A DNA stretch of 45,674 bases from Stentor roeselii (GCA_006503475.1 RSEH01000329.1:1-45674); one strand, 5' to 3'; positions 9,686 to 18,086 are shown, counted from the stretch's first letter. The notes: generated by a model from the sequence alone, not told the origin. Made by a program: numbers and translations.

Positions 9686-10522
9686 ATGAAATCCTTTAAC
9701 AAAAAGCTCCTTCATCTAGTTTTCGCAATTCCGGTACTTCTCGTGAATCTAATCACCATATCCAACGTTCTAATCCTTCACCTTGCACTACTTCCACTTG
9801 ACTACTCATCAAAAAGCCTAATCCTGACAATATCAATAGACTTTTGCATAATCACAGGAATGTTGAGTTATTTTCGCGCATTCCTCAGTGACCCAGGGTC
9901 GATCCCCTTCGACTTCGACCTACTCAGCGAGAACTACAAAGAAAAGCTTTCAGAAGACGAATACGGCCCAGATCGAAAATTTGTAAGTGTTTCATTTTGC
10001 TTTAAATGTGAAAGAGACCGTCCAGCAAGGGCACATCATTGCGTGATTTGTGACAAGTGCATATTGAGAATGGACCATCATTGTCCCTGGGTGGGAAATT
10101 GTGTGGGAATCATGAATTTGAAGTTTTTTATGCAGTTTATTTTTTACGCGATGATTACTACTTCTTATATCAGTGGAAGGTGTGGACGATTGATTATTGA
10201 AGGAAATGAAAGTTTTATTGTGAATGGAGGGTTTTTATTGAGTCTTGGGCTTTTTGTGATGCTTTGGATGTTAATTGTTTATCATGTCTGGATGACTGTT
10301 GTCAATACTAATACCATTGAAATGACTTTTTATAGAGGGAAGAATAATTTTGACTTTGGATGGAGAAGAAACTTGGCTGAAGTCTTTGGAAATGATTGGA
10401 AGATGTGGATATTCCCTGTCAGTCTTCCAAGGAGGAAAGGACTGGGATATGAGTACCCTGTTAAAATAGTGAATAAACAAGGAGAAACTGTTTATTTTCA
10501 TGAAAAAGTGCTTTTTAACTAG
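9686..10522 (+). CDS. DHHC-type protein S-palmitoyltransferase
   Basis: A 278-aa membrane enzyme. Two N-terminal hydrophobic helices (about residues 8-35 and 45-65) are followed by a cytosolic Cys-rich domain (CFKCERDRPARAHHC, CDKC), the catalytic DHHC at 130-133 with CPWVGNC after it, and then two more membrane helices. A TTxE-like motif (NTNTIE) follows the last helix. By family it transfers palmitate to cysteines of membrane-associated proteins through an acyl-Cys intermediate. The CDPK 5 kb downstream has a myristoyl/palmitoyl-type N-terminus and is the kind of protein such enzymes modify; no specific link is shown. The start is ATG with zero bases after the previous gene's TAA. Confidence 0.95.
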   Translation: MKSFNKKLLHLVFAIPVLLVNLITISNVLILHLALLPLDYSSKSLILTISIDFCIITGMLSYFRAFLSDPGSIPFDFDLLSENYKEKLSEDEYGPDRKFVSVSFCFKCERDRPARAHHCVICDKCILRMDHHCPWVGNCVGIMNLKFFMQFIFYAMITTSYISGRCGRLIIEGNESFIVNGGFLLSLGLFVMLWMLIVYHVWMTVVNTNTIEMTFYRGKNNFDFGWRRNLAEVFGNDWKMWIFPVSLPRRKGLGYEYPVKIVNKQGETVYFHEKVLFN

Positions 10523-10532
10523 ATTTATATTT

Positions 10533-10982
10533 TTACATGTTTGAACGTGATGTAAGTGAACCTTTACTTGGCTTCAAATTCACTCCGCAGGCTTTGCTGA
10601 TCTCCAAAATTAACTTATTTTCCTGTTCTTCCATTGTTTTCATTCTTTTTTCCGCTTCACTTATCCACTGGAAGTGGTGTTTTAAAGTGATTCCTTTCAC
10701 TTCGCGAGGAAAGGAAATACTAAATGTTTTAAAAGCTTTTGATTTTTCTAGTCGCTTGTTTGACTTGACTGCTCTGATCTTTTCTTTTGCTTTTAGAAGA
10801 TCTGCTGCTTTTTGCTTTAAAAGAAATTCTTTTGATGATTTCAACTCGGCCTTGAGGACTGATACGTTTTTTTGCTTTAGTTGGTTTTGCTTTAAACTGT
10901 TTAGAACTCCTTGAGTTGAGGAGGAATGACATGGGGTTAAGGGTCTTGGCTTCCGTAGTGGGGAAATGTGTGGAGTGCTCAT
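10533..10982 (-). CDS. Small basic protein, unknown
   Basis: 149 aa, Lys/Ser-rich. The N-terminus has Pro-directed Ser/Thr sites (SPLRKPRPLTP). The middle (residues 30-80) is a heptad-like basic helix (LLKQKAADLLKAKEKIR), and residues of about 88-130 are another probable helix (HHFQWISEAEKRMKTMEEQ). It starts at an ATG preceded by an A/T run (TATTTTAAAAATG) and converges with the DHHC gene with only 10 bp between the stops. I recognise no family. Coding is supported by a clean ATG-to-stop frame that fits neatly between its neighbours. Confidence 0.65.
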   Translation of the reverse strand: MSTPHISPLRKPRPLTPCHSSSTQGVLNSLKQNQLKQKNVSVLKAELKSSKEFLLKQKAADLLKAKEKIRAVKSNKRLEKSKAFKTFSISFPREVKGITLKHHFQWISEAEKRMKTMEEQENKLILEISKACGVNLKPSKGSLTSRSNM

Positions 10983-11023
10983 TTTTAAAATATGAAGTGG
11001 TTTGCATTTGGTTGATGAACTAG

Positions 11024-12184
11024 TTAATTTAAGGATATCTCTCTTTCGTCTTTTTTTATTTGGATTAGCTGGAAGCCTGATTGTCGAACCTCAGCACGAC
11101 CTTCAAGTCCATCTTCTTGAAGAGCGACTGGCAGATTGATAAAGTCAAAAATCCTTAACGTTCCAAATATCAAAATAGCCCAGAAGACTGCCCAGAAAAA
11201 GATAGTCACAGTGCCAACAACATTAGCCCCTAAAGTCTGTCCACTTTCCCAGCCTCCCCAATAGACTCCATGTTTATCATCGTTGAAACCTGGCAAAATA
11301 CCTCCGAAAATCCCTGGAAATAAGAAAGTTGGTCCTGCATAGATCATATCGTCTAGTTCGATTTTATTGAAAATCAAGAAACTTACACTAAAAACGGCTC
11401 CACTCATTAATCCGTAAAGTCCTGACTCCCAAGGCTTGATGTTGTTTGATGCACTTGTGATGAACACGATTCCAGCAATGAAGCCTTGGTATATGGCGAT
11501 GTAATGTCTTGACAAGTCAGTGCTGAGTAAAGTAATCAACTTTAAAGCAGTAACAGACGAGACACTTCCACAGATCCAAATATTCGCCCAAGACATTCCA
11601 TCATAATCAGAGTAATAAAAAGCCACGCCCTGACACCCTAAAACAGTGAATAAGCATCCAAATACATAAAGTGGAAAATCATTGATTTTGATTTGATCTC
11701 TCATTATTCCGAACCGTCCAGGTCTTCTTCCAGTGATGACAGCTCCAACAACTGCGACTGCTCCGGCAAAGGTGTAAACAACGGCACTTCCAAGTTCGAT
11801 CATCGAGTCAGGCATTTCTGAAGAAAGCCAGCCGCCCCCGTAGGTCCAGGCTACTACTGCAGGCCATATAAAAATCCCTAAACAACCTGGAATCAACACA
11901 TATGTCGCGTATGATGCCCTTTCAGATATGGAACCATTAACGATAAATACTATGAAGGTCAGAAGATTTGACATGTAGAAGAAATGAATACCGTCTGAAC
12001 CGGAACTGTCGAGCCAACTCTTTCCTCCGAACAACGTCTCCCCCACAAATTCACTCTTAGTATTCCCAGCTAGAAACCCAAATCCCAGTACCCAAAGCGA
12101 AACAATAACAACAGCAAACTGCAACAAATTCTTCACAATCAAAAACGAGCTAAACTTCCTCCTAGAGCTCGAAAATTCAATCAT
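11024..12184 (-). CDS. Amt/Rh-family transporter-like protein lacking the pore twin-histidines
   Basis: 386 aa with about nine hydrophobic helices. Amt-type landmarks are present: NGSISERASY (the GaxxER motif), YGGGWL, GRRPGR, and a C-terminal QEDGLEG resembling the usual E-x-x-GLD tail. Departures from canonical ammonium channels are clear. The first His of the pore pair is Tyr (Y137 in GSAVVYTFAG). The second is Phe (F287 in PTFLFPGIFG). The outer Phe-gate position reads Leu (L74). The protein starts in what would be TM3, so the usual first two helices are missing. An in-frame TAG lies five codons upstream of the ATG, and only 83 bp separate it from the next gene, so there is no room for a hidden exon. 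It is likely a membrane protein derived from Amt with altered or lost transport, possibly a sensor; function is inferred only. Confidence 0.8.
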   Translation of the reverse strand: MIEFSSSRRKFSSFLIVKNLLQFAVVIVSLWVLGFGFLAGNTKSEFVGETLFGGKSWLDSSGSDGIHFFYMSNLLTFIVFIVNGSISERASYATYVLIPGCLGIFIWPAVVAWTYGGGWLSSEMPDSMIELGSAVVYTFAGAVAVVGAVITGRRPGRFGIMRDQIKINDFPLYVFGCLFTVLGCQGVAFYYSDYDGMSWANIWICGSVSSVTALKLITLLSTDLSRHYIAIYQGFIAGIVFITSASNNIKPWESGLYGLMSGAVFSVSFLIFNKIELDDMIYAGPTFLFPGIFGGILPGFNDDKHGVYWGGWESGQTLGANVVGTVTIFFWAVFWAILIFGTLRIFDFINLPVALQEDGLEGRAEVRQSGFQLIQIKKDEREISLN

Positions 12185-12267
12185 AGTAAGCCCAATCTAT
12201 TTATTTTTACCATTCCAAGAAATACCAAAACTCCCGAAAGTAGTTCTTTATCCATTTATTATTCCAT

Positions 12268-14310
12268 TTAAATCTTTCCCTTCTTCAAAGAAATAACTCT
12301 ATTCAACAATTGAAACTCATCATCTTCCAACAACTCAGATTTCAACTCTTGAATCAAATCTTCATATTTCTGAGCAGCGAGATATAAAGTATCTCTTTCT
12401 TGTTTCAATTCTAAAATTCTACTAAAAAAATTAGAAGGGTCTTCTTCATTTAACTCAATTCCAATCATAGCGACTTGACTGACGTCGAGGTCTTGTTTTT
12501 CGAAGAGTTTTTTCAATGTTTCAACTGATTTCAAGTTGAAAGAGTCAATAGAAGGACTTGTTTTTTGACGACATAAAGGACGAGAAATAGAAGAACCTGG
12601 TGATTGGCAAGTGAGTTCTTTTGCTTGTTTGTTGTAAAGATAAGTCTGACATTCGAGTGCTTCTGAGATTTCTTGAGTTTTTAATTGAGACTCTTGAAGT
12701 TTCTGCTCAAGTAAAGCGATTTGTTCTGTGTAAGAGTTTTTCATGTTTTTGATAAAGTCTGTCATAAATGCTTGTGAATCGATAAGACTTTGATTTTCAG
12801 TTTCAAGTGATTCTTTTGAAAGGAGTAAGGATTTTAAATCGATCGTTTCAGGAATGTGACTTGGGGGTTCAAGTGAAAGGCTTTTTTCGAGAGAAGAAAG
12901 TTTTGACTTGTAGGAATTTAACTCGTTTAAAAGGTCTTGATTTTTTGATTCGGAATTTAAGAGTTTTTTAGAAAGTTCTGAAGATTCAGATGAATGAAGA
13001 TGTTTTAAAGACTCGTGGTCTTGGGATAGGAAGAGAAGGGTTTGCTTTGTTTCTTTCAAGTCTTTTAAAGTTTTTGATAAGGTTTCTGAAAGTTGTAAAG
13101 ATTCAGAGGTTTTTTGAAATAAAGATGATTCTAAGGCTGTTACTTCTGAATGACTGTGCATTTCTTTTGTTTGGTTTTCGAGGGTTTTTAAGGAGGTGGA
13201 AAGATGAGAGACCTCGTTTTTGAAGTTTTGAAGATTTTCTTGGTCTTTTTTGCTTTTTTCTGAAAGATTTTCGAGTTTTGATCTCATTTTTTTTGCATTA
13301 CTTGAAAAAATTTTGTTTTCATTTTCGAGTTGATTGTTTTTTGAAATCAGTTGATTCACTATTCGACTTTTTTCTTTATTTTCTTCTTCTTCAATTTTCA
13401 GTCTTTTTTCCAGTTCTTCGATTTTTTCTTCAAGTTTTTCTTTCAAAATTAAAAAATTCTGAAAGTTTTTCGACCTTTCCAAATCTTTTTCTTCAAAATT
13501 CTCAAAAATTTTCAACATTTTCTCATTTTTTTGAATTAGTTCCTGTTCTGTTTGTTTAAGTCTTTCAAAAAGAGAAGATTTTTCAAGACAAACAGCTTCA
13601 AAGTTTGATTTTAATTCAATTGTCTGATAAAAAAAGTTATCTTCAAGTTCTCGAAGTTTGTTTTTAAGCTGAAAATTTTCATTTTGAAGAGAATTTAAAA
13701 TTTTTTCAGAGTTGAGTGAGTTTGGAAGAGTTTTAGAAAAATTTGAACGTTCTGAAGACTGACAGAATTTTGGAAGGTCTGAATTGAATCTATCAGTGAC
13801 TGAGTTCATTTTTTCAAGGATGACCTGGCACTCGTCTTCATAAAAAACTCTTTCACTTAAAGGACAGGATTGTGTAAAAACCAGTTCTTTTTCACTATTT
13901 CTCAAAAAATCACTGTTTTTTAAAGATTTTTCCTGCCTTTCTAAATCTTTCATCATATCTTGAAAAGACCCTGCTAAGACTTCAGCTCTTTTTTCAACCC
14001 TATCTAAAAAAAAAACAACTTTTTCAATTTCCCTTAAAACAAACCAAATTCCACTTTCACTTTTTTCCGTAATTTCTTGTTTTTTCTTAAAAAAAAGTCT
14101 AATTTTTCGAATTTCCTCATAAATTTCTTTTAACTCCTGAAAAATTTCAAAGTGATTTTGAGTCTGTAGTTGAAAACTGTTGTTATTGACAAGAATTTCT
14201 TCTTTTTTCTGGTCTTTCTTCAGTTTTCTCTCAAATTCTGAATAAGATCCGTTAAGGGCGTGGAGGTTTAGTTGAAGTTCCTCAAGAAGTCTTTGGACGT
14301 TGTGATTCAT
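12268..14310 (-). CDS. Long coiled-coil protein, unknown
   Basis: 680 aa, mostly Glu/Lys/Leu/Ser heptads from about residue 190 to 600 (for example LEEKIEELEKRLKIEEEENK). A short Ser/Pro segment (SPGSSISRPLCRQKTSPS) near residue 570 breaks the coil. It resembles cytoskeletal or basal-body coiled-coil proteins only in general character; no family is recognisable. The ATG at 14310 shares its A with the last base of the upstream gene's TAA (TAATG on the minus strand). The local start context GATAATATTTAATG matches the A/T box seen before other starts, so it probably has its own transcript. Confidence 0.75.
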   Translation of the reverse strand: MNHNVQRLLEELQLNLHALNGSYSEFERKLKKDQKKEEILVNNNSFQLQTQNHFEIFQELKEIYEEIRKIRLFFKKKQEITEKSESGIWFVLREIEKVVFFLDRVEKRAEVLAGSFQDMMKDLERQEKSLKNSDFLRNSEKELVFTQSCPLSERVFYEDECQVILEKMNSVTDRFNSDLPKFCQSSERSNFSKTLPNSLNSEKILNSLQNENFQLKNKLRELEDNFFYQTIELKSNFEAVCLEKSSLFERLKQTEQELIQKNEKMLKIFENFEEKDLERSKNFQNFLILKEKLEEKIEELEKRLKIEEEENKEKSRIVNQLISKNNQLENENKIFSSNAKKMRSKLENLSEKSKKDQENLQNFKNEVSHLSTSLKTLENQTKEMHSHSEVTALESSLFQKTSESLQLSETLSKTLKDLKETKQTLLFLSQDHESLKHLHSSESSELSKKLLNSESKNQDLLNELNSYKSKLSSLEKSLSLEPPSHIPETIDLKSLLLSKESLETENQSLIDSQAFMTDFIKNMKNSYTEQIALLEQKLQESQLKTQEISEALECQTYLYNKQAKELTCQSPGSSISRPLCRQKTSPSIDSFNLKSVETLKKLFEKQDLDVSQVAMIGIELNEEDPSNFFSRILELKQERDTLYLAAQKYEDLIQELKSELLEDDEFQLLNRVISLKKGKI

Positions 14311-14648
14311 TAAATATTATCTGGCTTAATTAGAGGCAATTTAGTTATAAGTCGAACCGTGTTGCGAAAATTGGAAGGATTATTCAACTTTTCTCGGGCT
14401 TTTACTGTAGAACCTTGGACTAAAATTTCAGATACTTTTAGACTGCTTTGGTTCAAAGACTGATGCTGGCGAAAGGGAGAGTCTGTTAGACGAGAGGACC
14501 TTCTGATGTAACTTGGAGACTCGAATCGACGTGATTTTAAGGGTGTTAGGATTTTGTGGATTTTTTCACAGATGCTAACTAGACGTTTTTTTCCTCTGTA
14601 GTTTAAAACGATATTCATTTCTTTCCGACTAAATCTCTCACAATTCAT
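14310..14648 (-). CDS. Small basic protein, unknown
   Basis: 112 aa, Arg/Ser/Lys-rich (RRFESPSYIRRSSRLTDSPF), without recognisable domain. It starts with ATG in the context GAGTATAATAATGAATT, the same TATAATA-ATG arrangement seen elsewhere, which supports it as a real gene. Its TAA overlaps the next gene's ATG by one base. Ser-Pro and Arg-rich text suggests a phosphorylated, possibly structural protein, but nothing firmer can be said. Its upstream spacer is shared with the divergent C2H2 gene and is strikingly free of G. Confidence 0.6.
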   Translation of the reverse strand: MNCERFSRKEMNIVLNYRGKKRLVSICEKIHKILTPLKSRRFESPSYIRRSSRLTDSPFRQHQSLNQSSLKVSEILVQGSTVKAREKLNNPSNFRNTVRLITKLPLIKPDNI

Positions 14649-14880
14649 TATTATACTCCCTCACTACCCTAAAATAAAACCCTTAAAAACCCTTAAACCC
14701 AAATCCAAAAAATCTCAAAACAACCTAAAATCCCCCCAAATCTAAAACCCCTAAAAATCTTCCATCATCCAAAACCTAATTTCCTTCCAAAATATTTAAT
14801 TTTGAGCCAAATTGTCAAACTTCCATTCTAATCTACCCATCCATTAAACTTGATCAATTCACAAATTCCGACATATTAAA
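14649..14880. promoter_or_regulatory. Divergent intergenic region with G-free stretch
   Basis: This spacer separates two divergent genes. The plus strand from 14628 to 14803 (176 nt) contains no G, only A, C and T, with repeated CCCTAAA/CCCTTAAA-like words. The telomere-like look is superficial, because the words are irregular and lie between two genes. The right part (14804-14880) is ordinary AT-rich DNA ending in ATATTAAAATGG at the C2H2 start. Confidence 0.5.
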
Positions 14881-15297
14881 ATGGACACTAAAATTTTGAA
14901 TTTTAATCCAGAGTCCAGCGAAGATTCTCTCGATCTTCAACCGAAAAAGCTTGAAACCCGAGTTCAAAGTGATCTAGAGTCGACAGGGTACAAGTGTAAA
15001 TACTGCAACAAGCACCTAAGTACCAAGCAAAGTCTTCGAGAGCACAGCTATATTCATACAGGTCAAAAGCCTTACAAGTGCCAAGAACCTGACTGTGGAC
15101 AGACCTTTCGTCAAAGCAGCCAATTGTCTTACCATAAGCGAATCCATATCGAGCTGAAGAAGTTCATGTCAACAAATGAGACACCGTCAATAATGAAGAC
15201 AAGTAAATCGATTGAACTACCTGAACTTCCAAATCTTTTATTCAGTGAAAATGACTCAACTTTAAATGTCCATATTAAATTCCACCCAGTGCATTAA
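14881..15297 (+). CDS. Two-finger C2H2 zinc-finger protein
   Basis: 138 aa. Two adjacent C2H2 fingers lie at about residues 38-91. The first is CKYC...HSYIH, followed by the classic linker TGQKPYKC, then C-x4-C...HKRIH. The linker and finger spacing are of the DNA-binding TFIIIA/Kruppel type, so a small transcription factor or RNA/DNA-binding protein is likely; the target is unknown. The flanks are acidic (N-terminal) and mixed (C-terminal) with no other domain. The start is ATG in the context ATATTAAAATGG. Downstream, seven repeats separate it from the CDPK. Confidence 0.85.
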   Translation: MDTKILNFNPESSEDSLDLQPKKLETRVQSDLESTGYKCKYCNKHLSTKQSLREHSYIHTGQKPYKCQEPDCGQTFRQSSQLSYHKRIHIELKKFMSTNETPSIMKTSKSIELPELPNLLFSENDSTLNVHIKFHPVH

Positions 15298-15315
15298 ATA
15301 ATCTTATTTTTATAT

Positions 15316-15554
15316 CGGAAGCTTTTGGATTGAATATTTTTCTTTTATTTGGGAAGCTTTTGGATTGAATAATTTTCTTTTTATATGAGAAGCTTTTGGA
15401 TTGAATAATTTTCTTTTATTTGAGAAGCTTTTGGATTGAATCATCTTCTTTTATATGGAAAGCTTTATATTAAATAATCTTCTTTTTATATGGAAAGCTT
15501 TGTATTAAATAATCTTCTTTTTATGGGAAGTTTTTGTATTAAATAATCTTTTAT
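15316..15554 (+). repeat. Seven ~35-bp tandem repeats derived from the CDPK start region
   Basis: The unit is roughly TATGGGAAGCTTTTGGATTG followed by AATAATTTTCTTTTTA. The AGC/AGT positions in successive units are at about 15320, 15355, 15391, 15426, 15461, 15496 and 15529, spacing 33-36. The series continues in register into the CDPK start itself (AAT at 15561). Unit 7 reads ATGGGAAGTTTTTGTATTAA, encoding MGSFCIK then TAA, next to the real start MGNFCSK. Earlier units are more diverged. The repeats therefore fill the promoter/leader of the kinase gene and place several ATGs upstream of the true one. Confidence 0.85.
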
Positions 15555-17036
15555 ATGGGAAATTTTTGCTCTAAAGGAAATGTTGAAGTCAGAAGAACTT
15601 CTTCTAAGAGACCTACTTGTTTACAGGAGATTAATTATAGCCCTGGAGTTTTTATTGTTCAGAATTTGCAGGCTTTTAACTTGGTTTATGAACTTGGAAG
15701 TCAGATCATTGGACAGGGACTTTATGGAGAGGTTAGGATTTGTGTTCATAAGAGACTTGGAGTTGTAAGGGCTGTTAAGATTTTGAAGAAGTTCAGTCAG
15801 GAAAATTTGGATAAGGAATGGCTTATGCGCCAAGTTGAGATTTTTCAGTCTTTGGATCATCCGAATATTCTTAGGCTTTATGAGTTTTTTGAGTCTTTTG
15901 ACCGGTACTACCTCGTAATGGAGTACTTCGAAGGTGGAGATCTCTACTCCCGTCTAACATCCTCAAGCCGTTTAGAAGAAAAGCAAGTTTCCTCAATAAT
16001 GAAGCAAGTTCTATCAGGAGTTCAATACCTTCACAGCAAAGGAATAATCCACCGTGACTTAAAGCCAGAGAACATTTTAATGCAATCAAAAGGCAGCGAA
16101 GACTGGAGCTTGAAATTAATCGACTTCGACACAGCAGTCTTCTGTTCCGTTGACAGTCAAACAAAAGGAATGACAGGTTCAGTTTTTTACATCGCTCCTG
16201 AAGTATTCGACGGTTTCTACAACGAAAAATGCGATCTGTGGAGTTGCGGGGTCATAATGTACATCCTCCTCTCAGGCTCCCCTCCCTTCAACGGACTATC
16301 CTCTTATCAAATCGTTTCCCGTATTCGAAAAGGAAAATATTCCTTAGAAGACCAATTATGGTCCAACATTTCTTCATCAGCAAAACGACTTCTACAAAAA
16401 CTTTTAGAAAAAGACCCAAAAAAACGGATTTCAGCTGCTGAGGCCTTTAAAGACCCCTGGATTCGTGATTTAAGTCAAGAAGCTCGAAATGATGAAGAAA
16501 TTCAAAGACTCATGACACGATTGACTGAGTTTAACAGAACCAACAAGTTAAAAGAAGCGATTCAAACTTTTATTTTAACTCAGGTGATGATGTCTCAGGA
16601 GTTAAATGTTATTGAAAAGACTTTTCAAGCTATTGATAAAGATGGAGATGGAATTATTTCAAAGGTAGAACTTTCTGATTATCTTTTAACTACTATGGAC
16701 GCTGAAGCTGCTTCTAGAGAAACTGAAAGAATTTTAGGGAATATGAATGGAGATTGCATTGAACATATTGAATTTATGAGAATTACTGTGGAAAGTAAAA
16801 TTTGGCTTTCACATGAAAATTTGAGAAGAGCTTTTTTGATGTTTGATAAAGGGAATCATGGAAAGTTGTCAAAGGAAGAAATTGTGAATATTTTAAGTGG
16901 AGGACTTGAAATTGATGATGGGATTAAAGAACATTTTTTACAGGAATTGTTTGGAGATGGAGATTTTGAGATTAATATGCAGAGTTTTCAACAGTTGCTT
17001 ATTGAAAAGTTGAGTTCGAGGAAGTGTACAAATTAA
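15555..17036 (+). CDS. Calcium-dependent protein kinase (CDPK-like), DFD variant
   Basis: 493 aa. The N-terminus MGNFCSK has Gly2 and Cys5, the pattern of N-myristoylation plus palmitoylation, so membrane attachment is likely. The kinase domain spans about residues 47-308: glycine loop IIGQGLYGEV, AVKIL lysine, HRDLKPEN with H166-R167-D168, and APE motif (IAPEVF). The DFG triad reads D190-F191-D192, so the usual Gly is Asp. A junction helix is followed by four EF-hand positions. The first (DKDGDGIISKVE from D361) is canonical; the others (GNMNGDCIEH, DKGNHGKLSKEE, GDGDFEINMQ) are degenerate at Ca2+-ligand positions. By family, Ca2+ binding relieves autoinhibition. One good EF-hand and the DFD triad suggest altered calcium response or activity. 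The gene converges with the pseudophosphatase 7 bp downstream. Confidence 0.93.
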   Translation: MGNFCSKGNVEVRRTSSKRPTCLQEINYSPGVFIVQNLQAFNLVYELGSQIIGQGLYGEVRICVHKRLGVVRAVKILKKFSQENLDKEWLMRQVEIFQSLDHPNILRLYEFFESFDRYYLVMEYFEGGDLYSRLTSSSRLEEKQVSSIMKQVLSGVQYLHSKGIIHRDLKPENILMQSKGSEDWSLKLIDFDTAVFCSVDSQTKGMTGSVFYIAPEVFDGFYNEKCDLWSCGVIMYILLSGSPPFNGLSSYQIVSRIRKGKYSLEDQLWSNISSSAKRLLQKLLEKDPKKRISAAEAFKDPWIRDLSQEARNDEEIQRLMTRLTEFNRTNKLKEAIQTFILTQVMMSQELNVIEKTFQAIDKDGDGIISKVELSDYLLTTMDAEAASRETERILGNMNGDCIEHIEFMRITVESKIWLSHENLRRAFLMFDKGNHGKLSKEEIVNILSGGLEIDDGIKEHFLQELFGDGDFEINMQSFQQLLIEKLSSRKCTN

Positions 17037-17043
17037 ACTAATG

Positions 17044-18072
17044 TTAAGATTTCTTGCTTCGGTGAGGAGAGTAGCCAGTCTTTGGACGGAGCTTTTTTGA
17101 TGGAGAGGTTTTTTCTTTTAGTGTTTTTTGAGTTGCTGAGAAACTTCGGGTTACTTGACTGGATTTGGAAGTCTTTGGAACTCGCTTTACCTCTAGCCAA
17201 CCTTCTTCTAATGAGGCTGTTAATTTGGCTAGGTCGTTGTGGTTTAATTTTATTACTTTTTCGACTTTGCTGTTCATGCTACCGAAAAGCTCTTCGACTT
17301 TGTTTAAGTTCTTTTTTTTTGGCTTTGTTGATGGAACCCGAGTCTCCTTATTTCCCCCTTTAATACACGAATGAACAACGACAAAGCCATTAACAACCGG
17401 ATTTTTCGCTCCAGCATGCGAAACATCAACAAGTTTTTCCTTAACATTTTCACCATTATCCGTCCATCTAACCATAAAATTCTTTTCAGCTTCAGTTCCA
17501 TCATTTTCTTCAACAATAGGTCCAAGCTGTGCATTTAAATAAGTATTCCTCAACAAAAGTTCCTCATCCGTAAGTCCATCAGTTTCATTCCAGTCACTCG
17601 AAATGATAAGTCCCTTTTTAGCGTATTTTTTTTCAAGATTTGCCAACTGGCTTAAGAAATTCGGCCGAATTTCCATATCAGGTCTGCGAAAATTGATGAA
17701 TTCAAGGGTTTTGAACAAGTTCCATCGATATTTCCGCATCATGTAAGCTGTCACTACACAAATGCAACGACATTGTCCTCTAACTGAATGTACTAAAACA
17801 CTTTCTCCCATTGACAAGGTACTTTCAATGAAGTCGAATAATTTATTGAAAAGAACGGCTTTCTTATCAACTATAATTTGAATGTCTGAGTCTTGCCAAT
17901 ACAATGAAAAATATTTTACTCCAATAGCTTCCCAATGGTTGGCAACTTGTTTCGATGCACAGTTAATAATATGAGTGACTTTATTAGCAACAACAAATTC
18001 CAAATCTTGAGCAGAGAACTCATCTCCAATGAAGAGTCCGTCTTTAACCTTAAGTGCTCCAATGAATTCCAT
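17044..18072 (-). CDS. Dual-specificity phosphatase-like pseudophosphatase (Cys to Ser)
   Basis: 342 aa. Residues 1-155 have the atypical dual-specificity phosphatase fold: LFIGDEFSAQ, VTHIINCAS, VKYFSLYWQDS, the P-loop region VLVHSVRGQCR, then the helix ending RRPDMEIRPNF. The catalytic HCxxGxxR signature reads H95-S96-V-R-G99-Q-C-R102. The nucleophilic Cys is Ser while His, Gly and Arg remain, so the protein should bind but not hydrolyse phospho-substrates, as in STYX-type pseudophosphatases. The C-terminal 185 residues are basic and low-complexity, ending in Ser/Lys-rich text. The codon is a clear TCA. Start context is TATAAATGGA. The short spacers (7 and 14 bp) place it in a tight cluster. 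Confidence 0.85.
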   Translation of the reverse strand: MEFIGALKVKDGLFIGDEFSAQDLEFVVANKVTHIINCASKQVANHWEAIGVKYFSLYWQDSDIQIIVDKKAVLFNKLFDFIESTLSMGESVLVHSVRGQCRCICVVTAYMMRKYRWNLFKTLEFINFRRPDMEIRPNFLSQLANLEKKYAKKGLIISSDWNETDGLTDEELLLRNTYLNAQLGPIVEENDGTEAEKNFMVRWTDNGENVKEKLVDVSHAGAKNPVVNGFVVVHSCIKGGNKETRVPSTKPKKKNLNKVEELFGSMNSKVEKVIKLNHNDLAKLTASLEEGWLEVKRVPKTSKSSQVTRSFSATQKTLKEKTSPSKKLRPKTGYSPHRSKKS

Positions 18073-18086
18073 TTATAGTCTGTTAA

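Noticed and set aside
9683-9688. DUSP and DHHC genes as one fused gene
   Set aside because: A TAA separates them and no 15-16 nt GT-AG segment removes it; the two domain sets are each complete.
14650-14760. CCCTAAA/CCCTTAAA words as telomeric repeat
   Set aside because: The words are irregular, the stretch is internal between two genes, and no periodic array exists.
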